Notes: generated by a model from the letters alone, not told the origin. Positions 24,861 to 34,354 are shown, counted from the stretch's first letter. The stretch: DNA of 64,000 nt from Actinomadura luteofluorescens (GCF_013409365.1 NZ_JACCBA010000001.1:8494001-8558000), one strand, 5' to 3'. Made by a program: numbers and translations.

Positions 24861-26356
24861 GCTCCCGTGACACCGCCGTCCGCGTCCACGGCCACCACAT
24901 CGCCGGAGAGCGGGTCGACGGCCCGCTCCTGGAGCGACGCGCCCCGGCCTCGAACAGGGTGGTGGCCCACTACGCTGCCGGCACGGCGGACGACGTGGAC
25001 GCCGCCGCCTGCGCCGCCGCCCGGGCGTTCGCGTCCGAGCAGTGGCGACGCACCCCCGCTATGGCCCGGGCCGGGCTCCTGGAGAACCTGGCCGCCCTCC
25101 TGGCACACGACGCCGACCGGCTCGCCGCTCTCGACTCCGAGGAGGTCGGAAAGCCGCTGGCGTTCGCGCGCGGCGACATCGATCTCGGCATCGCGCACGT
25201 CCGGCAGGCCGCGGCGCTCGCCCGCACGTCCAAGGGCGAGGCCTACACCGGCCTGGCACCCGCGTACACCGCGCTCGCGACCCGGGAACCGGTGGGGGTC
25301 GCCGCGTTGATCATCCCGTGGAACTTCCCGGCACTCGTGCTCCTGCAGAAGCTTCCCTACGCCCTCGCCGCCGGATGCACCCTGGTGGTCAAGCCGTCGG
25401 AGTTCACCTCCGGCAGCGCGCTGGAGATCGCCGCCCGCTGCGAGGACGCGGGCTTCCCGCCCGGCGTGGTGAACGTGGTCACCGGCACCGGGCCCGGCGC
25501 CGGGCTCCCCATGGTGACCCACCCCCTGGTCTCCTACGTCTCGTTCACCGGGTCAACGCGGGTCGGCCGGGAGGTGATGCGCGCGGCCGCCGACTCCCTC
25601 ACGCGGGTCGGGCTGGAGCTGGGCGGCAAGACCGGCAACGTGGTCTTCGCCGACGCCGACCTGGAAGCGGCGGCCGACGGCATCGTCTTCGCCGCCTTCG
25701 CCAACCAGGGGGAGTCGTGCGTCGCCAGCTCGCGGCTGCTCGTGGACGAGACCGTGGCCGACGACTTCACCGCCGCCGTCGCCGCCCGCGCGTCCGCGCT
25801 GCGGGTGGGGATGCCGGACGACCCTCGGGCCGACATCGGGGCACTCATCCACCACGAGCACCGGGACCGGGTCCACGCGGCCGTGCTCGCCGGGGTCGAG
25901 GCCGGCGGGAAGGTCCTGACCGGCGGGAGTGCACCCGACGATCCCGAACTGGCGGAGGGCGCCTTCTACCAGCCGACCGTGCTCGCCTCCGTGGACCGCG
26001 AGTCCCCGGTGTTCCAGAAGGAGATCTTCGGGCCGGTCCTGTCGGTGACGACGTTCGGCACCGACCGGGAGGCCGTCGAGCTGGCGAACGCCAGTGAGTA
26101 CGGCCTCGCCCAGTCCCTGTGGACCAGGGACCTCGACCGTGCTTTCGCGGTCAGCGGCGAGTTGCAGGCCGGCACCGTCTGGGTGAACACCGCCAGCGAC
26201 GGGTCACCGGCGCTGGCGTTCGGCGGCGTGAAGGCGTCCGGCTTCGGACGCGAGGGCGGCGAGGAGGGGATGCGGGAGTTCACCGAGTACAAGACGGTGC
26301 AGTTCCGCGGAGAACCCCGCGTGAGCCCGTTCACCAGAGCGGAGCCGGCCCGATGA
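24857..26356 (+). CDS. NAD(P)-dependent aldehyde dehydrogenase
   Basis: 499 residues from ATG 24857 (4-base overlap). The ALDH signatures are intact: the nucleotide-site block IIPWNFPALVLLQKLPYALA with Asn, KPSEFTSGSALE, the catalytic Glu region RVGLELGGKTGNVVF and the catalytic Cys in NQGESCVASSRLLVD (near residue 290), then EIFGPVLSV. It oxidises an aldehyde to an acid. In this operon the aldehyde could come from the GMC dehydrogenase or from hydrolysis of the imported compound. Confidence 0.92.
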   Translation: MSSRDTAVRVHGHHIAGERVDGPLLERRAPASNRVVAHYAAGTADDVDAAACAAARAFASEQWRRTPAMARAGLLENLAALLAHDADRLAALDSEEVGKPLAFARGDIDLGIAHVRQAAALARTSKGEAYTGLAPAYTALATREPVGVAALIIPWNFPALVLLQKLPYALAAGCTLVVKPSEFTSGSALEIAARCEDAGFPPGVVNVVTGTGPGAGLPMVTHPLVSYVSFTGSTRVGREVMRAAADSLTRVGLELGGKTGNVVFADADLEAAADGIVFAAFANQGESCVASSRLLVDETVADDFTAAVAARASALRVGMPDDPRADIGALIHHEHRDRVHAAVLAGVEAGGKVLTGGSAPDDPELAEGAFYQPTVLASVDRESPVFQKEIFGPVLSVTTFGTDREAVELANASEYGLAQSLWTRDLDRAFAVSGELQAGTVWVNTASDGSPALAFGGVKASGFGREGGEEGMREFTEYKTVQFRGEPRVSPFTRAEPAR

Positions 26357-26685
26357 GCCTCGTGCACATTGTGCTCGTCAGGCCCCGGGACGGACAGGAG
26401 TCACGGGCAGACGCCCTCACCTCCCGGCTCGCCGCGCTCGCCGCCGAACTGGGCGCCGGCGACGTCTACGCCGGCCCCGACGTGAGCATCGAGCCGTTCG
26501 GCGGCGGCTACACGACCGGGCTCGCCGTCGCCTTCCCCGGCGAGCGCGCCCGCGACGCCTACCTTCGAAACCCCCGGCACGCCGAGTTGGCCCGCGAACT
26601 GCCCGCGGCGGCCGATTCGGTGCTGGTCGTCGACCTGCCGGCGGCCGCCACCGGCCTCGCACCCCAGGGAGCGCAGCGGACATGA
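26353..26685 (+). CDS. Dabb-family (stress-responsive alpha/beta barrel) protein
   Basis: 110 residues from ATG 26353, overlapping both neighbours by 4 bases. The N-terminal LVHIVLVRPRDGQE, the middle GPDVSIEPFGGGYTTGLAVA and YLRNPRHAELARELP match the small ferredoxin-like Dabb fold. Members include olivetolic acid cyclase-like enzymes and proteins of unknown role. This is the second small alpha/beta-barrel protein in the operon, after the NIPSNAP gene. Confidence 0.75.
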   Translation: MSLVHIVLVRPRDGQESRADALTSRLAALAAELGAGDVYAGPDVSIEPFGGGYTTGLAVAFPGERARDAYLRNPRHAELARELPAAADSVLVVDLPAAATGLAPQGAQRT

Positions 26686-27548
26686 CGGAAAGCATCGGCT
26701 TCATCGGCCTCGGCGCGATGGGGCTCGGAATGGCCGGCAACCTCGTCAAGGGCGGCCACGAAGTACACGGATACGATCCCTCACCGGAACGCCGCGAGAA
26801 GGCCGTCGAGGCGGGCGTCCGGCTGGTCGACTCCCCCCGGGAGGCGGCCAGGGCGTCCTCTGGCGTGATCCTGTCCGTGGTCCGGGACGCCGCGCAGACC
26901 CGCGAGGTCCTGCTCGGCGAGCATGGTGTCGTCCGGGAGGGCCGCCCGCTCACCGTCGTCGTGGCAAGCACCCTCGACCCGTCCACGATGCGTGCGCTGG
27001 CGGCCGAACTCGGCGGACACGGCGTGACCGCCGTCGACGCGACCATGTCCGGGGGACCCTGGGGCGCCGAGGCGGGCGCACTGACGCTGATGGTGTCGGC
27101 CGCACCCGAGGTGTTCGGGCGGCTTCGCCCCCTCCTGGACCTCATGGGCCGCAACATCTTCCATGTCGGCGAGGAGGTGGGCACCGCTCAGGCGGCCAAG
27201 CTCGCCGTGCAGCTCACCTTTGGCGTCAACATGATGGGCGTGTACGAGGCGATCCGGCTGGCCGACGAGTTCGGCGTCGGTGAAGACCAGTTGATGGAGA
27301 TGCTCTCGGTCAGCGTGGGCGGCAGCTGGGTCGTGGACAACTGGCGGCGCGTCAAGCCCTGGTGGGAGCATTACGTGCCCGGCGAGGACCTCGACATCCT
27401 CCTGAAGGACATGCGGTCGGTGCAGCGCGAAGCGGACGGCGGCGACTTCCCCATGCCCGTCACCGCGCTGGCGTTCCAGCTCATGCGGCATGTGTGGCCG
27501 GCATGGGCCGCGCTCAAGGGCACCCGGGCCGGGGAGGCGCCGGAATGA
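26682..27548 (+). CDS. 3-hydroxyisobutyrate dehydrogenase-family oxidoreductase
   Basis: 288 residues from ATG 26682. The N-terminal Rossmann motif GFIGLGAMGLGMAGNLVKGG (residues 6-25), the substrate-site DATMSGGPWGAEAGALTLMV near residue 118 and GTAQAAKLAVQLTFGVNM with the catalytic Lys near residue 172 are all present. The family includes beta-hydroxyacid dehydrogenases, tartronate semialdehyde reductases and related NAD(P) enzymes. It is likely to act on a beta-hydroxy acid or semialdehyde in the same pathway as the aldehyde dehydrogenase. Confidence 0.88.
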   Translation: MTESIGFIGLGAMGLGMAGNLVKGGHEVHGYDPSPERREKAVEAGVRLVDSPREAARASSGVILSVVRDAAQTREVLLGEHGVVREGRPLTVVVASTLDPSTMRALAAELGGHGVTAVDATMSGGPWGAEAGALTLMVSAAPEVFGRLRPLLDLMGRNIFHVGEEVGTAQAAKLAVQLTFGVNMMGVYEAIRLADEFGVGEDQLMEMLSVSVGGSWVVDNWRRVKPWWEHYVPGEDLDILLKDMRSVQREADGGDFPMPVTALAFQLMRHVWPAWAALKGTRAGEAPE

Positions 27549-28453
27549 CCACCGTGACGACCCCTGACGGCACTCGCCTGGCGGTCGAGGTGGAAGGGGC
27601 CGGCCCGCCCCTGCTCTTCCTGCACGAGGTGGCCGGTGACCTGCACGACTGGCGCGCGCAGGTGGCGCATTTCGCCGACCGGTACACCTGCGTCCGTTAC
27701 AACGCGCGCGGCTACCCGCCGTCTGACGTCCCAGCCGCCCCGGACAGCTACGGGCAGCACATCGCCGTCCAGGACGCGATCGCCGTCCTGGACGGGCTCG
27801 GCTTCGACGCCGCCCACGTCGTAGGTCTCTCGATGGGTGGCTTCTGTGCCGTCCACCTGATGCTGCAGCGCCCGGAACGCTGCCTCAGCGCGACGGTGGC
27901 CGGGGCAGGCTACGGCTCGGCGCCGCACCAGCGGACCGGGTTCACCGAAGAGGCGCGCACGGCCGCCCGAATGTTCCGAGAGGACGTGCGGGCCGCCGCG
28001 GACGCCTACCAGAACGGCCCCACGCGTGTGCAGTACCGGCTCAAGGACCCCGACGGATGGCGTTCGTTCGGCGAACGGCTCGCCGGACGCGACCCGGTCG
28101 GTATGTCGCTGACGTTCTCCCAGGTTCTTGCCGAACGTCCCTCGCTGTACGACCTGCGCGATCGCCTGGCGGCGGTGCGGACCCCCGTCCTGCTGGTCGT
28201 CGGCGACGAGGACGACGGTTGCCTCGACGTCAAGGTCATGCTCAAGCGGACCATCCCCAGGGCCGCCCTCGCGGTGCTGCCGCGTACCGGCCACACCCTC
28301 AACCTGGAAGAGCCCGCGGCGTTCAACGCGGTGCTCGACGACTTCCTGGACAAGGTCACCCACGGCCGGTGGGCGCCCAGGGACCCCGCCACCCTGGGCC
28401 GAGGCCTTGTCGGCATGACGTCCGCACACCCCGAAGCAGAGGAGTTGCCATGA
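27545..28453 (+). CDS. Alpha/beta hydrolase
   Basis: 302 residues from ATG 27545, overlapping the previous stop. Oxyanion block LLFLHEVAGDLHDWRAQ is near residue 20, the nucleophile elbow GLSMGGFCAVHL (Ser) is near residue 96, the acidic residue is in VVGDEDDGCLDV and the catalytic His is in RTGHTLNLEEP near residue 250. The closest described relatives are 3-oxoadipate enol-lactonase-like and carboxylesterase enzymes, so a lactonase or esterase step is plausible. The substrate cannot be read from the sequence. Confidence 0.88.
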   Translation: MTTVTTPDGTRLAVEVEGAGPPLLFLHEVAGDLHDWRAQVAHFADRYTCVRYNARGYPPSDVPAAPDSYGQHIAVQDAIAVLDGLGFDAAHVVGLSMGGFCAVHLMLQRPERCLSATVAGAGYGSAPHQRTGFTEEARTAARMFREDVRAAADAYQNGPTRVQYRLKDPDGWRSFGERLAGRDPVGMSLTFSQVLAERPSLYDLRDRLAAVRTPVLLVVGDEDDGCLDVKVMLKRTIPRAALAVLPRTGHTLNLEEPAAFNAVLDDFLDKVTHGRWAPRDPATLGRGLVGMTSAHPEAEELP

Positions 28454-28935
28454 CCGCCGATGGAGACGACGCCCTCACCGTCCGCCAACTGCGTCTCGTG
28501 ATCGAGGCGGAGGACTACGAGGCCGCCGTCGCCTTCTTCCGCGACGCGCTCGGCCTCCCCGAGCAGGCCGCCTTCTCCGGCGAGGGCGACGCCCAGGTCG
28601 TGATCCTGGACGCCGGCCGGGCCACGCTCGAGATCGCCAACCCGGCGCAGAAGCGGCTCATCGACGAAGTGGAGGTCGGCCGGCAGGTGGCGCCGAAGTT
28701 CAGGGTCGCGTTCGAGGTCGGCGACACCCGCTCGGTCAACGACCGGCTGCTGGACGCGGGCGCCGAACCCGTCGCTCCACCCACCGTCACGCCCTGGCAG
28801 TCGCTCAACGCCCGCCTGGACGCGCCCGGCGGCGTGCAGATCACACTGTTCGAGGAGCTGACGACCCTGGAGGAGCGCAGCGCTCTGGACGGGTTCGGCA
28901 CCGGGCAGGAACAGTCCGATGCGACCGGAACCTGA
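28450..28935 (+). CDS. VOC (glyoxalase/bleomycin-resistance) superfamily protein
   Basis: 161 residues from ATG 28450 (4-base overlap). The N-terminal QLRLVIEAEDYEAAVAFFRD and ALGLPEQAAFSGEGDAQVVI, with the C-terminal APGGVQITLFEELTT, match a single VOC module. A metal-binding Glu is present near the C-terminus, but a clear N-terminal His ligand is not, so metal binding is uncertain. It overlaps the following amidohydrolase gene by 17 bases. Confidence 0.8.
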   Translation: MTADGDDALTVRQLRLVIEAEDYEAAVAFFRDALGLPEQAAFSGEGDAQVVILDAGRATLEIANPAQKRLIDEVEVGRQVAPKFRVAFEVGDTRSVNDRLLDAGAEPVAPPTVTPWQSLNARLDAPGGVQITLFEELTTLEERSALDGFGTGQEQSDATGT

Positions 28936-30163
28936 ACCGCTGCTGATCCGCGGCGCCCGCCTGCTCGACTCGACCGCCCCGGTCGACGTCCACCTGGCCG
29001 GCGGGCGGATCGCCGCGGTCGGCGACCTCCCGGCCCCGCCGACCGTGGAGATCATCGACGCGGAGGGCGGGCTTCTGACGCCCGCCTTCGTCGAACCCCA
29101 TTTCCACATGGACAAGGCGCTCACACACCCGAACCTGCCCCCGAGCGATCATGACCATCCACTGGACGCCGCGCTTGAGCGCACCCGTCACGTCAAAGCC
29201 CGCTACACCCCCGAGAGGCTGAGGGACCGCGCGACCACCGCGATCCGGCTCGCCGTCGGCCACGGGGTGGGAACGTTGCGCGCCCATGTCGACGTCGACC
29301 CGGTGGGGGGACTGTCGGCCCTCGGCGTCATGGCCGACCTTCGGGACCGCCACCGCGACCTGATCGACATCCAGCTCGTGGCGTTCCCCCAGGAGAGCAT
29401 CGTCCGCGACCCCGGAGCACTACGGCTCCTCCGCGAAGCCCTGACCTCAGGCGCCGACGTGCTCGGCGGGGCGCCCGACGTTGAAGAGCCCCAAGACCGG
29501 CTCCGGCACCTCGACCTGCTCGTCGAACTGGCCGCGGAGACCGGCGCGGACCTCGACGTCCACTGCGACTACAGCTACGACCCCGCCCAGCGCGACCTGG
29601 AGGAACTCGCGCGCAGAACCATCGACGCCAGCCTCGCCGGCCGCGTCCGAGCCGGCCACTGCTGCGCCCTGGACGCCTACGACGAAACGACCGCCACCGA
29701 GGTCGTCGAAGCAGTGCTCGCCGCCGGGATCGCCGTCTGCGTCTGCCCGATGGGCAACCTGCTGCTGGTGGGGGACTCCCCCCGCCCGCCAGGCAGGGGA
29801 GTGGCCCGTCTCAGGTCGCTGCTCGCCCATGGCGTCACCGTCGCCGCCGGAGGCGACAACATGAACGACATGTGGTTCCCGTTCGGCCGCCTTGATCCGG
29901 CGGAGGTCGCCATGGTGACCGCCATCGCCGCCCGCATGTGGTCGGACCGGCAACTCAGGCAGGTCTTCGACATGGTGACGGTGAACGCGGCCCACTATGT
30001 CGGCGCACCGGCCGAAGGCATGCAGGTGGGGGCCGTCGCGGACCTGGTGCTGTTCTCGGCCACCCGCCTCAGCGACGTGCTCCGGAACGCCCCCGGCCGC
30101 CGAACCACCATCAAACGAGGCCGCATAGTCGGCGGCGGTACTTCGACTGTCTGGACGACCTGA
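28919..30163 (+). CDS. Cytosine deaminase-like amidohydrolase
   Basis: 414 residues from ATG 28919, inside the VOC gene tail. Metal-site motifs of the cytosine-deaminase/ammelide-hydrolase group are present: EPHFHMDKALTHPN near residue 59, DLDVHCDYSYDP near residue 210, AGHCCALDAY near residue 240 and AAGGDNMNDMWFP near residue 308. Such enzymes remove ammonia from, or open, N-heterocycles. It is the last gene of the operon that starts at 12607 and the strongest hint that the substrate is an N-heterocyclic or ureide-like compound. Confidence 0.88.
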   Translation: MRPEPEPLLIRGARLLDSTAPVDVHLAGGRIAAVGDLPAPPTVEIIDAEGGLLTPAFVEPHFHMDKALTHPNLPPSDHDHPLDAALERTRHVKARYTPERLRDRATTAIRLAVGHGVGTLRAHVDVDPVGGLSALGVMADLRDRHRDLIDIQLVAFPQESIVRDPGALRLLREALTSGADVLGGAPDVEEPQDRLRHLDLLVELAAETGADLDVHCDYSYDPAQRDLEELARRTIDASLAGRVRAGHCCALDAYDETTATEVVEAVLAAGIAVCVCPMGNLLLVGDSPRPPGRGVARLRSLLAHGVTVAAGGDNMNDMWFPFGRLDPAEVAMVTAIAARMWSDRQLRQVFDMVTVNAAHYVGAPAEGMQVGAVADLVLFSATRLSDVLRNAPGRRTTIKRGRIVGGGTSTVWTT

Positions 30164-31081
30164 AGCCGAAACCAGCCACCGTGCGGGCGTTAGTCTGGGG
30201 CTTTCATCGGCTAGCGATGTGGAGTGTGACCGTTCAGGCAGGAAAAGTGGTTCTGTGCTGGGAGGGTAAGACTCGTCGAAGGTCCTGTTCCTGGCAGTTC
30301 AGATGACGGTTTTACGCGGAGCCTGCAAATCGCCCTGCCAAGATCGTGGCGCCTTCGTACGCGGCGAGGATCGTCGGTCAGGCCTGGCGGGCAAGCGTGC
30401 ATTCGAGTATAAGGCTGTGTGTCATGTCGACCAGGTTGGCTAGTTTCAGGTGGGAGCGATAAAAGCAATCAGGAGAGGGCGGCGTGCGCTTTGCGTCTAC
30501 CCGTACCGTACTCGGCAAGTTGCTTTTGTAGTCGGCGTAAAATTGGCCGCCTTTACCGTTGGTAGATCCTCAAGAAGTATGGCATCGACACCGGCACCCG
30601 AGCGCTTTGCCGCGACCTGGACCGGTTCCCGTGGTAGATCGGTTCTGGCGCACGACCCTCGTGTCTCTGGCTAAACGGGCCACGCGAACCTGAACCCTGG
30701 CTTGCATGACCTCGTCCGGCGGCTGGGCACCGACCGTTTCGTGCCCGGCGGGCACGCGCCCGCAACGACCATGCCCCTCACCCGTCTTCGAGGCGCAGGA
30801 CAAGCACCGGCATCGGTCAAACCGATCGGGCGTGTCGACAACGTGCTTATAAGTTGACCTTGGCTGTCGGACACGGAACGGGTGCCCACCCAGTCGGAGC
30901 TGCGGCAACGCGAACTCAGCGCCATAAGCCTTCTCGCTCAGCTAGGAAAACATGGGAGCCAGTTTCGGGAGCCACCGCAGTCAGGCTCCGATGGACCCAG
31001 CGTGACTTAGTCAGGGCATTCGTGCAGGTGAGAGGCTCCCCGCTCGACTCGGATCGACCTAGATCGACTTGCCTGCTTTGC
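30164..31081. other. 918-bp region without a supported gene
   Basis: No frame shows a start with a ribosome site and consistent codon use. A short plus-strand stretch near 30565-30636 reads ILKKYGIDTGTRALCRDLDR before a stop and may be the end of an unrelated gene. At 30954-30977 a 24-base motif beginning GGGAGCCAGTTTCGGG is identical to one at 9095-9118 and resembles one at 40466-40489. All three lie near the tRNA-like repeats. Confidence 0.4.
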
Positions 31082-31124
31082 TTCACACCGAAGAGGCCAC
31101 TGGTTCGAACCCAGTATCGCCCAC
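31082..31124 (+). repeat. tRNA-Val 3'-end direct repeat, copy 2 (attachment-site scar)
   Basis: TTCACAC (an anticodon loop with CAC, valine) leads into CGAAG, the T arm ACTGG-TTCGAAC-CCAGT, acceptor strand ATCGCCC and AC. The bases before TTCACAC cannot form a D arm or pair as tRNA 5' sequence, so this is only the 3' half. It is identical over 43 bases to copy 3 at 40351. The typical tRNA-like hairpin terminator follows at 31138. Confidence 0.78.
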
Positions 31125-31137
31125 GTTTTGCCAGGTC

Positions 31138-31170
31138 AGAGGCTTGCTCGGACGATGAGCAGGCCTCTTT
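31138..31170 (+). terminator. Hairpin terminator downstream of tRNA-like copy 2
   Basis: AGAGGCTTGCTC (31138-31149) pairs with GAGCAGGCCTCT (31157-31168) with one mismatch and a 7-base loop, followed by a short T run. Its position 13 bases after the tRNA 3' end is what a native tRNA gene would have. Confidence 0.65.
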
Positions 31171-32169
31171 GGCGTTGTCGCAGCTCCGAAGAGGTCACGG
31201 GTTTCGGTCCAGCAGTGCGCGGCCTCGCTCCCGCAGGGCGGCTTCTTGGACTCCGGGGGCGGCCACTGGTGGCCCGGTGGGAGGAATTTGGGAGATCATC
31301 CTTCTCCCACCGCGAACGAGGCCACAAGAAGACCGTGCTACCAGTCACCCTGCGCAGTCGAAGTCGGGCTCAGTGCCCGCCGCATGTCCGCTCAGGAACC
31401 ACAAGCCGGGGTGGGCCGGAGTCTGCCTCGCGGCATGCCCAACGGGCCGGTGTGCAGGGGGCCCTGCGTGGTAGCAGGTCACCTGGATCGTCTGGAGGCG
31501 TCGCTGCTGCAATGTCGAACCGTCTGACCCGTCCCGGGGAAGGCCCTGCTGGTACGGCGCGGCCTTCACCGGCTCCGGCTTTGCGGGCATGCGCGCATGC
31601 CCGGACGTCCTGCTGGGTGCAGACCCGCCGGTCGCCGTGCTCGAACGGGCGTCCGCTGCCTCGCCAAGACCCGCGAGGCCGTCACCACCACCGTGCATCC
31701 CGGCGGCACCGTCGTCACCTGCGACGGCGGCGATGTCCGCTGGTGGAACCGGCCGGCCATCGGGCCAATGCTGTCCTCACCGCCCCCGCTCCGGCATGAC
31801 CGACGAGAAGCAGCGCTGGATACCAGCGGCCTTTGCCTACGCTCCCGCTCTTCTCGCGGAGAGCAGTACAGAGCAGAGAGCGCCAATGTAGTGATCTACA
31901 ATGTAAAGGTATTGCCCGTTCATGGCCCAGATGCTCGGGCATCTCCGCTTCCGGCGCGCGGCTGCAGCACCGTCTTGATGGCACTAGGGCAACAGTCCGT
32001 CCGGGCCTACCGGCGACATCCCTGGGCCAGGCCTGCTCGATCATCTCGGCGGCGGGCCGGACATCCAGCCCGCCCGACCGCTCGTCGTCGCTCGCAGATG
32101 ATCTCCCCGGGTGGGGGCAACGGCCTGAGCCTTCAGGGTCACCACCCCACCCACACGATCTTCAGGACG
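31171..32169. other. About 1 kb without a supported gene; contains a 20-bp palindrome
   Basis: A degraded fourth tRNA-like stretch (CCGAAGAGGTCACGGGTTTCG, around 31186-31206) lies just after copy 2. A perfect 20-base palindrome, CGGGCATGC-GC-GCATGCCCG, sits at 31584-31603. Several short frames occur on both strands with arginine-rich shadow composition and no domain. Confidence 0.4.
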
Positions 32170-32285
32170 ATCCCTACGGCTTCAGTGCGTGCGGCACCGC
32201 TGCCAGCCCGCGCCGGGCAAGGTGGAGCCGATCGCCTCGACCAGGCCGGCGTGGACGTCGGAGATCACCAGTTGGACGTAGGAAT
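32170..32285 (-). pseudogene. IS256-family transposase fragment
   Basis: On the minus strand a frame reads VQLVISDVHAGLVEAIGSTL followed by PGAGWQRCRTH, the conserved DDE-region block of IS256 Mutator-type transposases. Only about 38 codons remain. It joins directly to the broken EamA-type transporter frame, so an IS256 element once inserted there. Confidence 0.65.
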
Positions 32286-32706
32286 TCTTGCCAAAGTCAT
32301 GCAGGCGGTGATCTCGCTTCTCTTGATACTGGACATCATTTTCATTACGACCAGGAAGTTCGTCGCCAAAACCGCGACGACAACGAATCCCCAGTAGTTG
32401 ATCTCGCCTTCCCAGGAGGGCGTGAGCACGATCACACCGCTGAAACCCGCCGCCGGCCACGCCAGGTCCCGCCATCGGCGGGACCTCAGGATCTCGATGG
32501 TGACGAGCAGCATCGGGCCTCCGACATAGAATGCCGTCAGCACGAGCCCGAAGGGCAGCATGCGAATGGCATACTGGAAGGAGATGAATCCCACGGTAAG
32601 GCCGAGTCCCAGAATCAGCGCCGATCGCCAGACCGGCCAACCCGCCCGCAAGGGGCGGCCTGTACTGTACTTGATCAACAATGGTGCGAAGCCGACTGAG
32701 CGCTGG
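32286..32706 (-). pseudogene. EamA/DMT-type transporter fragment
   Basis: The minus strand encodes about 140 residues with four hydrophobic segments: GLGLTVGFISFQYAIRMLPF, LVLTAFYVGGPMLLVTIEIL, GVIVLTPSWEG and WGFVVVAVLATNFLVVMKM. This is the RhtA-like EamA pattern. The start and the rest of the protein are missing, and the frame ends in the IS256 scrap. No function is expected. Confidence 0.6.
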
Positions 32707-32710
32707 GTAC

Positions 32711-33686
32711 TCAAGGCTTGATGCTGAACGGGCCGAGTGAGTTGTAGTCGAGCCGCAGTGACTCGGCCATCGCCCACGCGTTGGGCAGCGTGAACACGTC
32801 CGCGCCGCCCAGGCGGTCCAGCCACCGGGGGACGATGTCGTCGGCCGCCTGTGCCGACACCGCGTCCAGGTAGGCGCGGAAGACGGCCCAGGCGTTCTCG
32901 GGGTCGACCGGCGCCATGACCGCTTCGAGGTCCACGCTCGAGAGCGCCGCCTCGGTGGTGGCGCGCAGGTCGTTCATGTACTCGATCTGGGTGCGCACGT
33001 CCTCCGGCGTCCCCGGGCGGTTGACATGGCCGCCGACGAGCTGGTCGAAGTCGTATCCGAGGACCTTGTCGTACAGGGCGAACACCCCGGGCAGGTCGGC
33101 CGACAGCGCCAGGTTCGAGAACGGCACCCAGCCGGGGAAGATGACGTCGACCAGCATCACGACCCGCTGGTTCGGGAGATAGACCAGACTGTTCCCCTCG
33201 GTGTGGTTGGGGCCGGGGTAGTCCAGATGGATGACATGGGCCCCGGCCCTCGATGGTGAGGGTGTGGTCGAAGACCTCGGTGGGGAGGGGCCGATCCGGG
33301 TCGGCCAGAGCCTCCAGCCGCTGAGCGACGATGCGCTGGGCGTAGCGCGGGACGGAGTCGGGGTAGATCGACATGCCGCCCACATGGTCGCCGTGCTCGT
33401 GGCTGTAGATCACGTGTGTCATGGGCTTGTCGGTCACCCGCTTGATGGCGCGCAGGATGTCGTGCCCAAGCGTCGGGGGCGAGTCGACCACGATGACCCC
33501 TTCGTCATGGACGACGAACATGTTCCCGTACTGGCCGTCGCTGAGCCAGAAGACGCCGTCGGCGATCTCCTCCATGACATATCCGGCGTCCGGGATATCA
33601 GGGCCCCTCGCGTTCCGGGGTAGGGGGGCGGTCGGCCGCTCCCTCCTCCGCTGAGCCGATTCAGAGAAGCGGGACATCGTCTTCAT
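32711..33686 (-). pseudogene. Metallo-beta-lactamase-fold hydrolase with one frameshift
   Basis: From ATG 33686 (AGGA upstream) the first frame gives GVFWLSDGQYGNMFVVHDEG, VVDSPPTLGHDIL and the zinc motif THVIYSHEHGDHVGGM (HxHxDH). It loses sense near 33240 at a GGGG run. The second frame resumes with AHVIHLDYPGPNHTEGNSLV (next His ligand), VVMLVDVIFPGWVPF and VGGHVNRPGTPEDV, ending at 32711. Removing one G would restore a protein of about 325 residues. It is therefore either a recent pseudogene or a sequencing error in a homopolymer. The start overlaps the VOC gene by 26 bases. Confidence 0.75.
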
Positions 33687-34152
33687 CGTCAGTCCTCCGT
33701 CGTCGTCCGGTTCTTGTCGCACCACCCTTTCCGGTGACCGCGTAGGAACTGAACCAAAAATCCTCGTCCGGATCGTCGAAGGAGGCGAACGAGCCGTAGC
33801 TCGCGCGCTCGGGGTCCGGCCCGGCCACCCGGGCCCGGGTCCCGGCGTGGTGGAAGACGCCGCCGGCGTCGTGGAATACCTCGCTGACTTTCACGCCGCG
33901 CCGGACCATTTCGGCTCGCGCGGCCTCGATGTCGTCCACCACCAGGTGCAGGCCGTGCGCCGAGCCCGGTGCATCCGAGGTGACGCCGGTTCCGAAGATG
34001 ATGGAGCACGGGGACCCCGGCGGCGTCATCTGCACCACCCGGAAGTCCTCGCCGGTGGTGACGTCGGCGTCCTCCCGCCAGCCGAGCCCCTTGTAGAAGT
34101 CCTTCGCGCGGTCGGCGTCGGCGACGGGCACCACGACGACCTCCAGTTTCAT
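33661..34152 (-). CDS. VOC superfamily protein, 163 aa, unusual C-terminus
   Basis: ATG 34152 follows GGGAGG. The N-terminal VVVVPVADADRAKDFYKGLG and PPGSPCSIIFGTG, then GLHLVVDDIEAARAEMVRRG, are typical of VOC lyases of the lactoylglutathione-lyase-like group. After FASFDDPDEDFW the sequence departs from the usual GNSW-LQE ending and runs into a basic and acidic tail (TRTGRRRRTDDEDD). A small indel near the 3' end has probably changed the C-terminus, so activity is doubtful. Confidence 0.7.
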   Translation of the reverse strand: MKLEVVVVPVADADRAKDFYKGLGWREDADVTTGEDFRVVQMTPPGSPCSIIFGTGVTSDAPGSAHGLHLVVDDIEAARAEMVRRGVKVSEVFHDAGGVFHHAGTRARVAGPDPERASYGSFASFDDPDEDFWFSSYAVTGKGGATRTGRRRRTDDEDDVPLL

Positions 34153-34354
34153 GTCCACGCTGCCTCCCCTCTCGCCGGGGCACCGGGCCCTGATACCCAC
34201 ACTCGCCCTGCAAGCCGCTAGAAACCGTTAATTCACGTTAAAGAACCGCAAAGCCTCGACTATAGAGATTTAGTCGGCTCGCACCCTCGATACACGCGCG
34301 AGTTGTGTGACTGGCGCCTGGTGGGAACTTTCGGGACCGGCATGATCGGCGTGA

